A DNA stretch of 64,000 bases, taken from the NCBI RefSeq assembly GCF_014205155.1, contig NZ_JACHMX010000001.1, positions 3,720,001-3,784,000 on the forward strand, read 5' to 3'. The first letter of the stretch is position 1. Each line of letters begins with the position of its first letter. This document shows, in pieces, positions 35,027-43,670 of the stretch. The DNA is from Amycolatopsis umgeniensis. GTDB lineage: Bacteria > Actinomycetota > Actinomycetes > Mycobacteriales > Pseudonocardiaceae. A program made the translations under genes and the position numbers. The notes below the pieces were generated by a model. It was not told the origin of the DNA. It saw nothing but the letters and a program-made list of their open reading frames with translations, and searched no databases.

Positions 35027-36475
35027 TCACAACCTCCACAGTCCACGGGCCGCGGCCAGCGAGGCCTGGTAGTCGGCGTAGCCCTGCTCGTAGAACCCTA
35101 CGTTCTCGGGGCGGACCTCGACGACGCGTGCGCTTTCCGCCCACAGCTCCCTGTCGACCGGTTCGCCGAGCGCGTCCGCGGCGACGATCACCGCGCCTCG
35201 CGCGCCGACCCCGGGATCGCCGGGGATCACGATGGGCCGCCCGAGAACGTCGGCGAAGATCCGCGTCCACTCGAGCGAGCGGACCCCGCCGCCGCAGGCG
35301 TACAACGTGCCGGTGAGCCCGGCAGCCTCGAAGCAATGCCTTGCCGCGTAAGCGATCGACTCGCACAGCGCGCGGACGATGTCGCCGCGCTCGCTTTCCA
35401 GGCTCAGTCCGGAGAACTGCGCCCTGGCCGAAGCGTCGACGAACGGTGCCCGTTCGCCGGACGCGGAGAGGAACGGCAGCGCGCGAACGCCACCCGCGCC
35501 GGGACTGCTCGCGTCGAGCAACGAGCCGATCTCCTCGACCGCGATTCCGAACAGGCGGCACATCCAGTCGATGCCCGCGGTGCCGACCATCGCCGGCATC
35601 GCCCGCAGGAACTCGCCTTCCTCCGGGGTGCAGAGGAACATCCCCGCGGGCTCGCCGTCCGGGTCGAACACCGCCGAGTCGGTCAACACCTGGCAGGCGA
35701 GGGTGGTGCCGGCCGTGAGGATGCCGTCGCCGGCTCGCCGCACACCGGCGCCGATGGCACTGGCGGGCAGGTCGAACGGGCCCGCCGTGACCGGCAGCCC
35801 GACGGGAAGGCCGAGCAGCGCGGCCCCGCGCTCGTCCAAGCGGAAGACGGTCTTCGGCGCGGCGGGCTCCACGAGCAGGCCCCGGCGGTGGGAGAGGCCG
35901 ACGGCCGCGATGGCGTCTTCGTCGTAGTGCCGGGTCGCGGGATTGAGGAAAGGCAGCGAAGCGTCCGACGCGTCGACGGTGATCTCGCCGGTCAGCCGCT
36001 GGATCACCGCGTCGACGCAGTAGCCCGCCACCGCCGCCCTGTCGAGCGACTCCGGCTCATGAGTGTCCAAAAAGGACATGATCGCCGCCGCGCTGCCGGG
36101 GAACAGGCCCGACGCGGTGCGGCGGAACACTTCCCTGGTCACCCCGTCGGCCTGCCATTTCGCCAGCAGCGCGTTCGCCCGGCCGTCGAGCCAGGAGATC
36201 GCGGGCCGGATCGCGGCGCCCGACTCGTCGCGCAACCACAGACCGTCGCCCTGACCGGTGAGTGCCAGCGCGGTGACCGGACCGTCGAGCCCGGCGGCGA
36301 CCTCGCGCACCACCGTGGCCACGGTGCCGAGCACCTGGTCGAGGTCCTGCTCGACCAGCCCGCCCGGCAGATGGTGCACCTCGGACGTGGTGCACGCGCT
36401 CGCCACGGACGTCCCGGCCTTGTCGAAGACGACCGCCTTGGTCAGTGACGTGCCGATGTCGACGCCGATGATCAT
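35027..36475 (-). CDS. FGGY-family carbohydrate kinase, first of two
   Basis: A 482-residue sugar kinase with the actin-like fold: N-terminal phosphate loop GVDIGTSLTKAVVFD, LALTGQGDGLWL, a substrate Asp region (ISWLDGRA), and the C-terminal SASGERAPF and ACGGGVRSLEWTRIFADVLGRPI. FGGY kinases phosphorylate xylulose, glycerol, erythritol, fuculose and similar compounds, and sequence reading alone does not fix the substrate. It overlaps the upstream dehydrogenase by 4 bp (ATGA), and the aldolase gene overlaps its end, so all three are translationally coupled. Confidence 0.88.
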   Translation of the reverse strand: MIIGVDIGTSLTKAVVFDKAGTSVASACTTSEVHHLPGGLVEQDLDQVLGTVATVVREVAAGLDGPVTALALTGQGDGLWLRDESGAAIRPAISWLDGRANALLAKWQADGVTREVFRRTASGLFPGSAAAIMSFLDTHEPESLDRAAVAGYCVDAVIQRLTGEITVDASDASLPFLNPATRHYDEDAIAAVGLSHRRGLLVEPAAPKTVFRLDERGAALLGLPVGLPVTAGPFDLPASAIGAGVRRAGDGILTAGTTLACQVLTDSAVFDPDGEPAGMFLCTPEEGEFLRAMPAMVGTAGIDWMCRLFGIAVEEIGSLLDASSPGAGGVRALPFLSASGERAPFVDASARAQFSGLSLESERGDIVRALCESIAYAARHCFEAAGLTGTLYACGGGVRSLEWTRIFADVLGRPIVIPGDPGVGARGAVIVAADALGEPVDRELWAESARVVEVRPENVGFYEQGYADYQASLAAARGLWRL

Positions 36476-37533
36476 GGCCGCAGGACCTCGGGGTTCGCCA
36501 GGTTCGCGAGCGCCTCGCCGCGGACGTACCGGCCGACCTCGGCGGCGACGATGCCCGCCGCCCGCTCCGCTGTCTGCCTGCTGGCTCCGGCGAGGTGCGG
36601 GGTCGCGATCACGTTCGGCGCGTCCCGCAGTGCCCAGTCCGCGGGCGGCGGCTCGACGTCGTACACGTCGAGCGCGAGCGCGCCGAGCCGTCCCGAGCGC
36701 AGGGCTTCTGGCAGCGGCGAGTAGTCCAGGAGACCACCGCGCGCGGTGTTGACCAGGACCGCACCGGACGGCAACAGCGCGAGTTTGTCGGCGTCGATCA
36801 GGTGGCGGGTCTCCTCGGTGAGCCGGGCGTGCAGGCTCACCACGAAACTGCGGCGCAGCAGATCGTCCAGTTCGACGAGTTCGGCGCCGTCCGCGCTGAT
36901 CCGCGCGGGGTCGGCGAACGGATCGGCGACCAGCACCTTCGCCCCGAACGCGAGGAGGACCTTGGCCACTCGCGCGCCGATCGCCCCGTACCCGACCAAG
37001 CCGACGGTGGTCCCGTCGAGTTCGAGGCCGGTCTGGTCGTAGGCGTAGTAGTCACCGCGCCAGGTCCCGCCCAGCAGTTCGGCCGAGGACGTCGAGATCC
37101 GGCGCATCGCGGCCAGGATCATCCCGACCGCGAATTCGGCGGCGGCACCGGCGTTGCGCCCGGGCGCGTACGTCACCGCGACCCCCGCCTCCGTGGCCGC
37201 CGCGAGGTCGACGTTGACCGGGCCGCCCCGGCACACCGAGACGAGTTTGAGGCCCGGCACGGCCGCGAACACCTGTTTGGTGAAGGGCGCCATCTGGGTC
37301 ACCGCGACCTCGGCGCCCGCCAGCGCCTCGATCACCTGCTCCTCGGTGCCGCTGGCCTCGTGCACGTTCGCGACCGGACCGAACGGCTCCACCGGCCACG
37401 GCAGGGTCAGTTCCGAGAACTCGTGCCCGGCGCCGATCTCGGCACGGACGGCCTCGGCCAGCAGGCCGGTGCCGACGAAATGGTCTCCCGCAGCGAGTAT
37501 CCGCAACTCTGCGTCCTCTCTCCGTGCCCGCAT
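36472..37533 (-). CDS. D-isomer-specific 2-hydroxyacid dehydrogenase
   Basis: A 353-residue NAD-dependent dehydrogenase related to phosphoglycerate dehydrogenase: RGGPVNVDL, the Rossmann glycine motif VGYGAIGARVA near 185, SLHARLTEETRHLI, VNTARGGLLDY (catalytic Arg) and the catalytic His in ATPHLAGAS near 315. It would interconvert a 2-hydroxy acid and a 2-keto acid. Within a sugar or polyol operon it may deal with an oxidised side product. ATG 37533 has AGGA upstream. The 178 bp between it and rpiB hold no obvious promoter. Confidence 0.88.
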   Translation of the reverse strand: MRARREDAELRILAAGDHFVGTGLLAEAVRAEIGAGHEFSELTLPWPVEPFGPVANVHEASGTEEQVIEALAGAEVAVTQMAPFTKQVFAAVPGLKLVSVCRGGPVNVDLAAATEAGVAVTYAPGRNAGAAAEFAVGMILAAMRRISTSSAELLGGTWRGDYYAYDQTGLELDGTTVGLVGYGAIGARVAKVLLAFGAKVLVADPFADPARISADGAELVELDDLLRRSFVVSLHARLTEETRHLIDADKLALLPSGAVLVNTARGGLLDYSPLPEALRSGRLGALALDVYDVEPPPADWALRDAPNVIATPHLAGASRQTAERAAGIVAAEVGRYVRGEALANLANPEVLRP

Positions 37534-37711
37534 CGGGCAGTCCTGTGACTGTTGGCGAAGCTGAGATGTATCCGGAAAAGTGACCGTACGCGTGAACCCG
37601 CCCCGGCCGAAGGCCCCGCTATCGCGGTGGTGGGGCGCCCTGTCCGCCGAACGGTGCCGTACCAGCCCAGGCGGCGCCCTGCCGACGTCGATCGCGGTCG
37701 CGGGTTCACCA

Positions 37712-38173
37712 TCAGGTACTCAGCGCTTGCTCGTATTCGGTGATGTGCGCGACCTTGCTCGCGCTGGCCGAGTCCGGGTCGAAGCGGTAGCCGACCCATT
37801 CGGCGACGATCTTCTTCGCCAGTTCCGGGCCGATCGCCCGTGCGCCGAAGGTGATCACCTGGCAGTCGTTCGATTTCACGGAACGCTCGGCGGAGTAGGA
37901 GTCGTGCGCGACCGTGGCCCGGACACCGGGGACCTTGTTCGCCGAGATGGCCATGCCGATCCCGGTCCCGCAGACCAGGACGCCGCGATCCACCTCGCCC
38001 CTGGCGATCGCCTCCGCCGCCGCGAGCCCGAGCAACGGGTACGCCTTGTCGTCCGAACCGTCGGCCACGCCGAGGTCGGTGACCTCGTCGACCCGGTCAT
38101 CGGCGAGGAGCAGGTCACGCAGCTGGTCCTTGAGCGCCACCCCGGCGTTGTCCGCCGCCACCACGATCCGCAT
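37712..38173 (-). CDS. RpiB/LacAB-family sugar-phosphate isomerase
   Basis: A 153-residue isomerase. It shows AADNAGVALKDQL at the N terminus, LVCGTGIGMAISANKVPGVRA with the catalytic Cys, and ITFGARAIGPELAKKIV. The family includes ribose-5-phosphate isomerase B, and paralogues act on tetrose phosphates: in mycobacterial threitol and erythritol pathways an RpiB relative interconverts erythrulose 4-phosphate and erythrose 4-phosphate. The DhaK-like kinase gene ends directly before it, which favours such a catabolic role over the housekeeping one. Confidence 0.88.
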   Translation of the reverse strand: MRIVVAADNAGVALKDQLRDLLLADDRVDEVTDLGVADGSDDKAYPLLGLAAAEAIARGEVDRGVLVCGTGIGMAISANKVPGVRATVAHDSYSAERSVKSNDCQVITFGARAIGPELAKKIVAEWVGYRFDPDSASASKVAHITEYEQALST

Positions 38174-39859
38174 TCAGTCTTCCTTTCCCAGAGCCTGGCT
38201 GACCGCGGTGACGAGCAGCGCGAACGAGGTCGCCCCGGGATCCGGGTGCCCCTTGCTCCGCCGCGCCAGCCGTGCCGCCCGTCCTTTGGCGGGCAGCAGG
38301 TCCGCCGTGGCCTCGGCCGCGCTCACCGCGACCTGGGCCGCCTTCTGCCAGGCCTGCGGGACGTCGGCGCCCGCCTCGGCCTGTTCGCGCAACGCCAGCC
38401 GGAACGGCTCGATGGCGTCGAGCATGGTCTTCTCACCCGGCTCCGCCTTGCCCAGAGCGACGAACGCCATCACGGCACCGTCCACGGCGTCCGCGAGGGC
38501 TTCCGCGGTGACCTCGCCTTCGGCCCGGCCACGCAGCCCCGCACCGGTTTCGGCCAGCAGGACCCCGTACAACGCCCCGGAGGCGCCGCCCGCCGCATCG
38601 GCGAACGCCGTCCCGGCTGCCAAGAGCGCTGTCGACGGTGACTCCCGGTCGCGCCGCGCGGCGGCCACCGCGGCCCGCATTCCCCTGGTCATGCCCAGCC
38701 CATGGTCCCCGTCGGCCGCGACCGCGTCCAGCCTGCCGAGTTCCGCTTCGTTGGCCTCGATGTCGTGCAGGGCGGCCGTCAACGCGCGGTCCACGATGCC
38801 TTGTCCCGGTTCGGTCTCCGCCAGCAGCGAGTCCACTGTGGACTCCAACGGAATCCGCTCCAGCACGGCACCGGTACTGCGGTAACCAGGGGTGTCGCAA
38901 GGCGCGGCGTAGAGCTCGGCGAGTTCGTCGTCGAGTACCAGGATCGAAAGCGATACGCCCGCCATGTCGAGCGACGTGACGAATTCGCCGACCTCGGTGT
39001 GCAGCGGGCTGAGCCCCGCCGCGGCGAGCCGCTCGTGCACCCGGGTGTAGGTCGCGAACATCTCCTCGTATTTGGTGCGGCCCAGCCCGTTCAGCAGGAC
39101 CACCACCCGCCCGTCACCCTCGGGCAGCTCCGGGAGAAGGCCGTCGACCAGTTCGTCGGCCAGTTCCCGCGCGCTCAGCCTGCCGACCGTGCGCACACCG
39201 GGCTCACCGTGGATGCCGAGCCCGAGCTCCATTTCGCTCTCGCCGACGGTGAACAGCGGCGCCGACGCGCCGGGCAGCGTGCACCCGCCGAACGCGACTC
39301 CGAACGTCCGGGTGTTCGCGTTCGCCTTCTCCGCCACCGCGTGCACGGCGGCCAGATCGTCACCGCGTTCGGCCGCGGCACCGGCGATCTTGAAGACCAG
39401 GAAGTCGCCCGCGACGCCACGACGCCTTTCCGGCGCGTCGGCGGGGCCGCTCGCGATGTCGTCGGTGACCAGGATCGTGCGGCTCTCGACGCCCTCGGCC
39501 GCCAGCCTGCGGGCGGCGAGGCCGAAGTGCAGCACGTCGCCCTGGTAGTTGCCGTAGCCGAAGAGCACGCCGCCGCCGCTCTCCGCGGCCAGCGCCGTGC
39601 GGTAGACCTGCTCGGCGCTCGGACTGGTGAACACGTCACCCACCACGGCGCCGTCGGCGAGACCGGGGCCGACCAGTCCGGCGAACGCGGGGTAGTGCCC
39701 GCAGCCGCCGCCGATCACCACCGCGACCTTGCGCTCGGATTCTTCCCGGCGCAGTACGCCGTAGGCGCCGGGAACCTTGCGCACCGAACGCCCGTAGGCG
39801 GTGACGAACCCGTCCAGCCAATCGCGTTTGAACGTCTCCGCGGCACCCAGGACCGTCAT
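38174..39859 (-). CDS. DhaK-DhaL fused ketose kinase (dihydroxyacetone kinase family)
   Basis: A 561-residue ATP-dependent kinase. Residues 1-330 are a DhaK domain (GGGCGHYPAFAGLVG, and GIHGEPGVRTVGRLS with the His that binds the keto substrate covalently). Residues 360-561 are a DhaL domain whose DGDHGLGMTRGM loop holds the Mg-ATP site. Besides dihydroxyacetone, relatives phosphorylate D- or L-erythrulose. Next to an RpiB isomerase and a polyol permease, a C4 ketose is a reasonable guess, not a proven one. It overlaps the upstream HAD gene by 4 bp and abuts rpiB. Confidence 0.9.
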   Translation of the reverse strand: MTVLGAAETFKRDWLDGFVTAYGRSVRKVPGAYGVLRREESERKVAVVIGGGCGHYPAFAGLVGPGLADGAVVGDVFTSPSAEQVYRTALAAESGGGVLFGYGNYQGDVLHFGLAARRLAAEGVESRTILVTDDIASGPADAPERRRGVAGDFLVFKIAGAAAERGDDLAAVHAVAEKANANTRTFGVAFGGCTLPGASAPLFTVGESEMELGLGIHGEPGVRTVGRLSARELADELVDGLLPELPEGDGRVVVLLNGLGRTKYEEMFATYTRVHERLAAAGLSPLHTEVGEFVTSLDMAGVSLSILVLDDELAELYAAPCDTPGYRSTGAVLERIPLESTVDSLLAETEPGQGIVDRALTAALHDIEANEAELGRLDAVAADGDHGLGMTRGMRAAVAAARRDRESPSTALLAAGTAFADAAGGASGALYGVLLAETGAGLRGRAEGEVTAEALADAVDGAVMAFVALGKAEPGEKTMLDAIEPFRLALREQAEAGADVPQAWQKAAQVAVSAAEATADLLPAKGRAARLARRSKGHPDPGATSFALLVTAVSQALGKED

Positions 39860-40542
39860 CGCCCGCTCGCCTCCGCGAATTCACCGGACAGGTACGCGAG
39901 CAGCTTGCGCCGCACGTCGTCGTTGTTCTCCGCGACTTCGGCCGCCAACTCCAGCGCGTCCGGCTTCGGCGGGTACACCGGATTCGGCAGCGCGATCACG
40001 GTGAGCCCGGCCGCCGCGGCGGCGCGGATGCCGTTGCTGGAGTCTTCGACGCCCAGGCATTCCTCGCCGGACCGGCCGAGCCTGGCCGCGGCTTCGAGGT
40101 ACACGTCCGGGCTCGGCTTGCCCCTGGCGACCTCGGCGCTCGAGACCGTCGCGGTGAACTCCCCGGTGAGCCCGTGTTTGTCGAGCACCGCGTCGATCAC
40201 CCGGCGGGCGGCCGACGACGCCAGCGCGACAGGCACCTTTGCGCTCACCTCGCGGACCATCTCGCCGGCACCCGGTAGCAAGGGCGCCTCTCCCGCCTCG
40301 ATCGCGGCGATCATGCCGTCCACCACGGCACGTTCGACGTCGACCGCGCTTTCCGGCGTGCCGGACCGCTTCGCGAGGTAGGCCGCCCATTCGGGCGCGC
40401 TCATCCCCTGCACGGACGCGGTGTCCTCGGCGGTCCATTCGGTCCGGTGCCGGGCGGCGTACGCCACCCAGTTCTCCTCCCAGAGGTGTTCACTGTCGAC
40501 GAGGACACCGTCCAGGTCGAACACCACCGCGGCGAGTGCCAT
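39856..40542 (-). CDS. HAD-superfamily phosphatase (beta-phosphoglucomutase-like)
   Basis: A 228-residue HAD hydrolase with an intact motif I (VVFDLDGVLVDSE), helical cap, motif II ALASSAARR, motif III Lys in ARGKPSPDVYLEAA and motif IV GVEDSSNGIRAA. It resembles sugar-phosphate phosphatases and beta-phosphoglucomutases. It is the first gene of the minus-strand catabolic unit and may clear dead-end sugar phosphates. ATG 40542 has GAAAGGAG upstream, and the shared operator TGTTAAGTTAACA lies 26 bp before it. Confidence 0.85.
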   Translation of the reverse strand: MALAAVVFDLDGVLVDSEHLWEENWVAYAARHRTEWTAEDTASVQGMSAPEWAAYLAKRSGTPESAVDVERAVVDGMIAAIEAGEAPLLPGAGEMVREVSAKVPVALASSAARRVIDAVLDKHGLTGEFTATVSSAEVARGKPSPDVYLEAAARLGRSGEECLGVEDSSNGIRAAAAAGLTVIALPNPVYPPKPDALELAAEVAENNDDVRRKLLAYLSGEFAEASGR

Positions 40543-40567
40543 CCGGCATCTCCTTTCACATCGATGC

Positions 40568-40580
40568 TGTTAAGTTAACA
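40568..40580. promoter_or_regulatory. DeoR-type operator TGTTAAGTTAACA in the divergent promoter
   Basis: A perfect 13-bp palindrome lies between the HAD gene (minus) and the histidine-phosphatase gene (plus). A 12-of-13 match occurs before the transporter at 42271-42283. Both stand out as AT-rich islands. Confidence 0.7.
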
Positions 40581-40619
40581 TGGATGATGTGATCTTCACA
40601 AGCCTCAAGGAGGGATCCC

Positions 40620-41237
40620 GTGGTCGCACGGTTGTTGGTGGCACGGCACGGCCAGACCGAGTGGCATGCCGAGAACCGGTACGCAGGCAGCAGCGACGTC
40701 GCGCTGACGGAGGAAGGACTCAGGCAGGCGGGCGAACTCGCCGGGTTCGCCGAGGCGGTCGGGCCGTCGGCCGTGTTCTGCTCGCCGCAGAGCCGGGCGC
40801 GGCGCACCGCCGAGCCGTCCGCCGAGGCGCTGGGCTTGTCCTTGCGAGTGGTCGAAGACTTGCGCGAAGTCCACTTCGGACTGATGGAAGGACGCACCAG
40901 GGACGAGCTGGCGGTCTCGGATCCCGGTGCGGTCGCGAGATTCCTGGCCGATCCGGTGACCGGCGCCTTCCCCGGCTCGGAGCCGACGGCGAAGGCGGCC
41001 GCCCGCGGCGCGAGCGCGCTTCGCGCGATCGCCGCCGAGGTGCCGGGCGAGACGGTGCTGGTCGTCGCGCACAACACCTTGATCAGGCTGTCGCTGTGCG
41101 AACTGCTCGGCATCCCGCTCGAGACCTATCGCACGGTGTTCCCGCGACTGGACAACGCGGCCGTCACCGAGATCGCGATCGACGGCACACGCACCGGCCT
41201 GCTTCGCCTCAACCAGCCGGCGCGCACGCGATACTGA
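40620..41237 (+). CDS. Histidine phosphatase-family protein
   Basis: A 205-residue phosphoglycerate-mutase-like phosphatase: RHGQTEWHAENRYAG with the catalytic RHG, SPQSRARRTAEPSA, acidic Glu in VHFGLMEGRT and the second His in LVVAHNTLIRLSL. It hydrolyses a small phosphomonoester, perhaps a sugar phosphate of the pathway. GTG 40620 has AAGGAGGGA upstream. It starts the plus-strand half of the divergent catabolic locus, and the DeoR gene begins 5 bp after its stop. Confidence 0.88.
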   Translation: MVARLLVARHGQTEWHAENRYAGSSDVALTEEGLRQAGELAGFAEAVGPSAVFCSPQSRARRTAEPSAEALGLSLRVVEDLREVHFGLMEGRTRDELAVSDPGAVARFLADPVTGAFPGSEPTAKAAARGASALRAIAAEVPGETVLVVAHNTLIRLSLCELLGIPLETYRTVFPRLDNAAVTEIAIDGTRTGLLRLNQPARTRY

Positions 41238-41242
41238 ACGCC

Positions 41243-42037
41243 ATGAGCGATGAGAAGACGGCCGGTGCGAGCGCACACTCTCGTGACACGCGCCAGCGGC
41301 TGATCACCGAACGCGTCTTCGAGGCAGGCTCCGCGACCATCGCCGACCTGGTGGAACTCACCGGGGTCAGCACCATGACCGTGCACCGCGACGTCGACGA
41401 ACTGGCCAGGCGCGGCCTGCTCCGGAAGTACCGGGGCGGCGTGTCGGCCATGCCGTCGACGGTCTTCGAAAGCAACGCCGACTACCGGATGAACGCGCAT
41501 TCGGAGGAGAAGGCGGCGATCGCCGCGCACGCGCTCGCCCGCGTCGAACCGGGGATGTCGATCCTGCTCGACGACTCCACGAGCGCGCTCGCGCTGGCGA
41601 AGATGCTGCACCGCGTCACGCCGCTGACCGTCGCGACGAACTACCTCGGCGCCATCGAACTGCTCAAAGGCGTTCCCGACCTGCGGCTCATCTGTATCGG
41701 CGGCGACTACTCGGCGACCCACGACTCGTTCCTCGGCATGCAGAGCCTCGAGGCGATCGAGCGGATCAACGTCGACGCGACCTTCGTTTCGACCTCGGCG
41801 ATGAACACGCGGATGACCTTCCACCAGGAGCCGGAGATCGTGATGCTGAAACGCGCGATGCTGGCGAGCGCCCGGACGAAGGTGCTGCTGATGGACCACA
41901 GCAAGACCGAACGCGCGGCGCTGCACCGGTTGGCCCCGCTGAGCGACTTCGATGTGCTGATCGTCGACGACGGGGTGCCGGACCACCTGGCCGAGGAGAT
42001 GCGGAGCCAGGTGGAAGTGGACGTCGCGGAGGTCTGA
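41243..42037 (+). CDS. DeoR-family transcriptional regulator
   Basis: A 264-residue DeoR regulator. The N-terminal helix-turn-helix is clear (TRQRLITERVFEAGSATIADLVELTGVSTMTVHRDVDELARRGLLRKYRGG). The C-terminal sugar-phosphate sensor domain includes ILLDDSTSALALAKML, LRLICIGGDYSATHDSFLG and LLMDHSKTERAALHRLAPLSDFDVLIVDDG. Such repressors release DNA on binding a pathway sugar phosphate. The palindromes at 40568-40580 and 42271-42283 are the likely targets. It is coupled to the phosphatase gene and followed by a double hairpin. Confidence 0.9.
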   Translation: MSDEKTAGASAHSRDTRQRLITERVFEAGSATIADLVELTGVSTMTVHRDVDELARRGLLRKYRGGVSAMPSTVFESNADYRMNAHSEEKAAIAAHALARVEPGMSILLDDSTSALALAKMLHRVTPLTVATNYLGAIELLKGVPDLRLICIGGDYSATHDSFLGMQSLEAIERINVDATFVSTSAMNTRMTFHQEPEIVMLKRAMLASARTKVLLMDHSKTERAALHRLAPLSDFDVLIVDDGVPDHLAEEMRSQVEVDVAEV

Positions 42038-42048
42038 GACGGGGCGAG

Positions 42049-42110
42049 GGGCGCTTTCCCGGCATGCCATGCGGGGAAAGCGCCCTTCACCGCATGAGAC
42101 GCGGGGAAGG
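42049..42110. terminator. Double hairpin after the DeoR gene
   Basis: Arms 42049-42060 and 42074-42085 form the first hairpin (inner loop ATGCCAT). A second, 42084-42093 with 42101-42110, has loop ATGAGAC and one mismatch. Both apices fit the CCGC-ATGNNAY-GCGG family. Confidence 0.7.
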
Positions 42111-42270
42111 TTCCCTTCCGCCCGCAGTAGAGGTGACGTGGCCGGTGACCTGCTCGTCAACGGGCCGCGACGCCTGACAGTTCCGCGTGACCGGCCCCTC
42201 GTGACAGCCAGGCGCCCGCGCATCGAGTGCGCGGGGCTAACACGGAATTCCATCGATGTAACATCTTGAA

Positions 42271-42283
42271 AGTTAAGTTAACA
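42271..42283. promoter_or_regulatory. Second DeoR-type operator before the transporter gene
   Basis: AGTTAAGTTAACA matches the palindrome at 40568-40580 except at its first base and lies 41 bp before the MFS ATG. A smaller dyad, GATGTAACATC, sits at 42255-42265. Confidence 0.65.
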
Positions 42284-42323
42284 CGATCCATGATACGCTC
42301 ATCACGACGTCATGGAGGCGTGC

Positions 42324-43670
42324 ATGAACCAGGTAACATCGCCGTTATCGCGGTCCGAGGGCAGGGCCGGAAGCGGATTCGCCCGCGTACTGAACCGCTG
42401 GGGCCTGCCCGCCCCGCTGTTCCTCGGCTATGCCGGTCTGCTGCTGTTCATGATCGGCGACGGGGTCGAATCGGGCTTCATCGCGCCGTTCATGGCGGAC
42501 AACGGCGCGGGCACCGAGATCAAGGCCTCGTACGTGATCACGGTGTACGGCGTCGCCGTGATGCTGGCGTCGTGGCTGTCGGGCGCGCTCTCGGACCTCT
42601 GGGGGCCGCGCCGCGTGATGATGATCGGGCTAGCCATCTGGCTGGTGTTCGACGTGCTGTTCCTCGCGATCGCGGTATCCGGTGAGAACTACGCGCTGAT
42701 GCTGGTGTTCTACGGTCTCCGCGGTTTCGGCTATCCGATGTTCGCGTTCGGTTTCCTGGTCTGGATCACCGCGGTGGCGCCGGTCGCCAGGCTCGGCGCG
42801 GCCGTGGGCTGGTTCTACTTCGCCTTCACCGGCGGGCTGCCGACGCTGGGCGCGCTGGTCGCGAGCTTCACGAACCCGGTGCTCGGCCAGTACGGCACGC
42901 TTTGGGTGTCGGTGGCGCTGCTCGCCCTCGGCGGATTGCTGGCGATCTTCGGGGTCCGGCAGCGGACGGGGTACACCCGGCTCGCGCCGCCGGACGTGAA
43001 ACCGGTGCAGAGCCTCGTCTCCAGTGTGTCGATCGCGTGGAAGAAACCCCGCGTCGGCGTCGGCATGCTGGTCCGCGTCATCAACACCGCGCCCGAATTC
43101 GGGATGCTGGTGTTCTTCCCGACGATCTTCATCGAGGGCATCGGATTCGGGGAGAGCCGCTGGCTGCTCCTGGTCTCGGTCATCTACGGCACGAACATCT
43201 TCTTCAACCTGATCTTCGGCGTGCTGAGCGACCGGATCGGCTGGCGCACCACGATCTTCTGGTTCGGCGCGATCGGCTGTGCCATCTCGATCCTGCTGCT
43301 CTACTTCGTCCCGATCGCGATGGGCGCCGAGTACTACTGGCTCGCGCTGCTCGTCGGCGCGCTGTACGGCGCCACGCTCGCCGGGTTCGTGCCGATCTCG
43401 GCGCTGCTCCCCTCCCTCGCCCCGGAGAACAAGGGTGGCGCGATGGCCCTGCTGAACCTGGGCGCGGGCGCGGCGGCGTTCGTCGGGCCGGCGATCGTCA
43501 GCGTGTTCCTCGGTCCGCTGGGTGCCGCCGGAGTGGTGATCGTGTTCGCCGCGCTGTATCTGGTCGCGGCGGTCATGGTGCGCTACCTGAAACTGCCCGA
43601 AGAGACGGCGAAGGCGATCGAAGAGGACAAGAGCCTGCAGCAAGTCGGAGAGAAGGTCGTCACCACGTGA
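42324..43670 (+). CDS. MFS transporter of the polyol permease type
   Basis: A 448-residue, 12-helix major facilitator protein. The first helix contains IGDGVESGFIAPFM, which I associate with the polyol permease group (ribitol RbtT, arabinitol DalT, CsbX), and the MFS A-motif is GALSDLWGPRRVM. Further hallmarks are GLRGFGYPMFAFGFLVW and GVLSDRIGWR in the second half. It should import a sugar alcohol by proton symport. ATG 42324 is preferred over 42312 because GGAGG precedes it by five bases. Its stop overlaps the kinase start (GTGA), so uptake and phosphorylation are coupled. Confidence 0.85.
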   Translation: MNQVTSPLSRSEGRAGSGFARVLNRWGLPAPLFLGYAGLLLFMIGDGVESGFIAPFMADNGAGTEIKASYVITVYGVAVMLASWLSGALSDLWGPRRVMMIGLAIWLVFDVLFLAIAVSGENYALMLVFYGLRGFGYPMFAFGFLVWITAVAPVARLGAAVGWFYFAFTGGLPTLGALVASFTNPVLGQYGTLWVSVALLALGGLLAIFGVRQRTGYTRLAPPDVKPVQSLVSSVSIAWKKPRVGVGMLVRVINTAPEFGMLVFFPTIFIEGIGFGESRWLLLVSVIYGTNIFFNLIFGVLSDRIGWRTTIFWFGAIGCAISILLLYFVPIAMGAEYYWLALLVGALYGATLAGFVPISALLPSLAPENKGGAMALLNLGAGAAAFVGPAIVSVFLGPLGAAGVVIVFAALYLVAAVMVRYLKLPEETAKAIEEDKSLQQVGEKVVTT

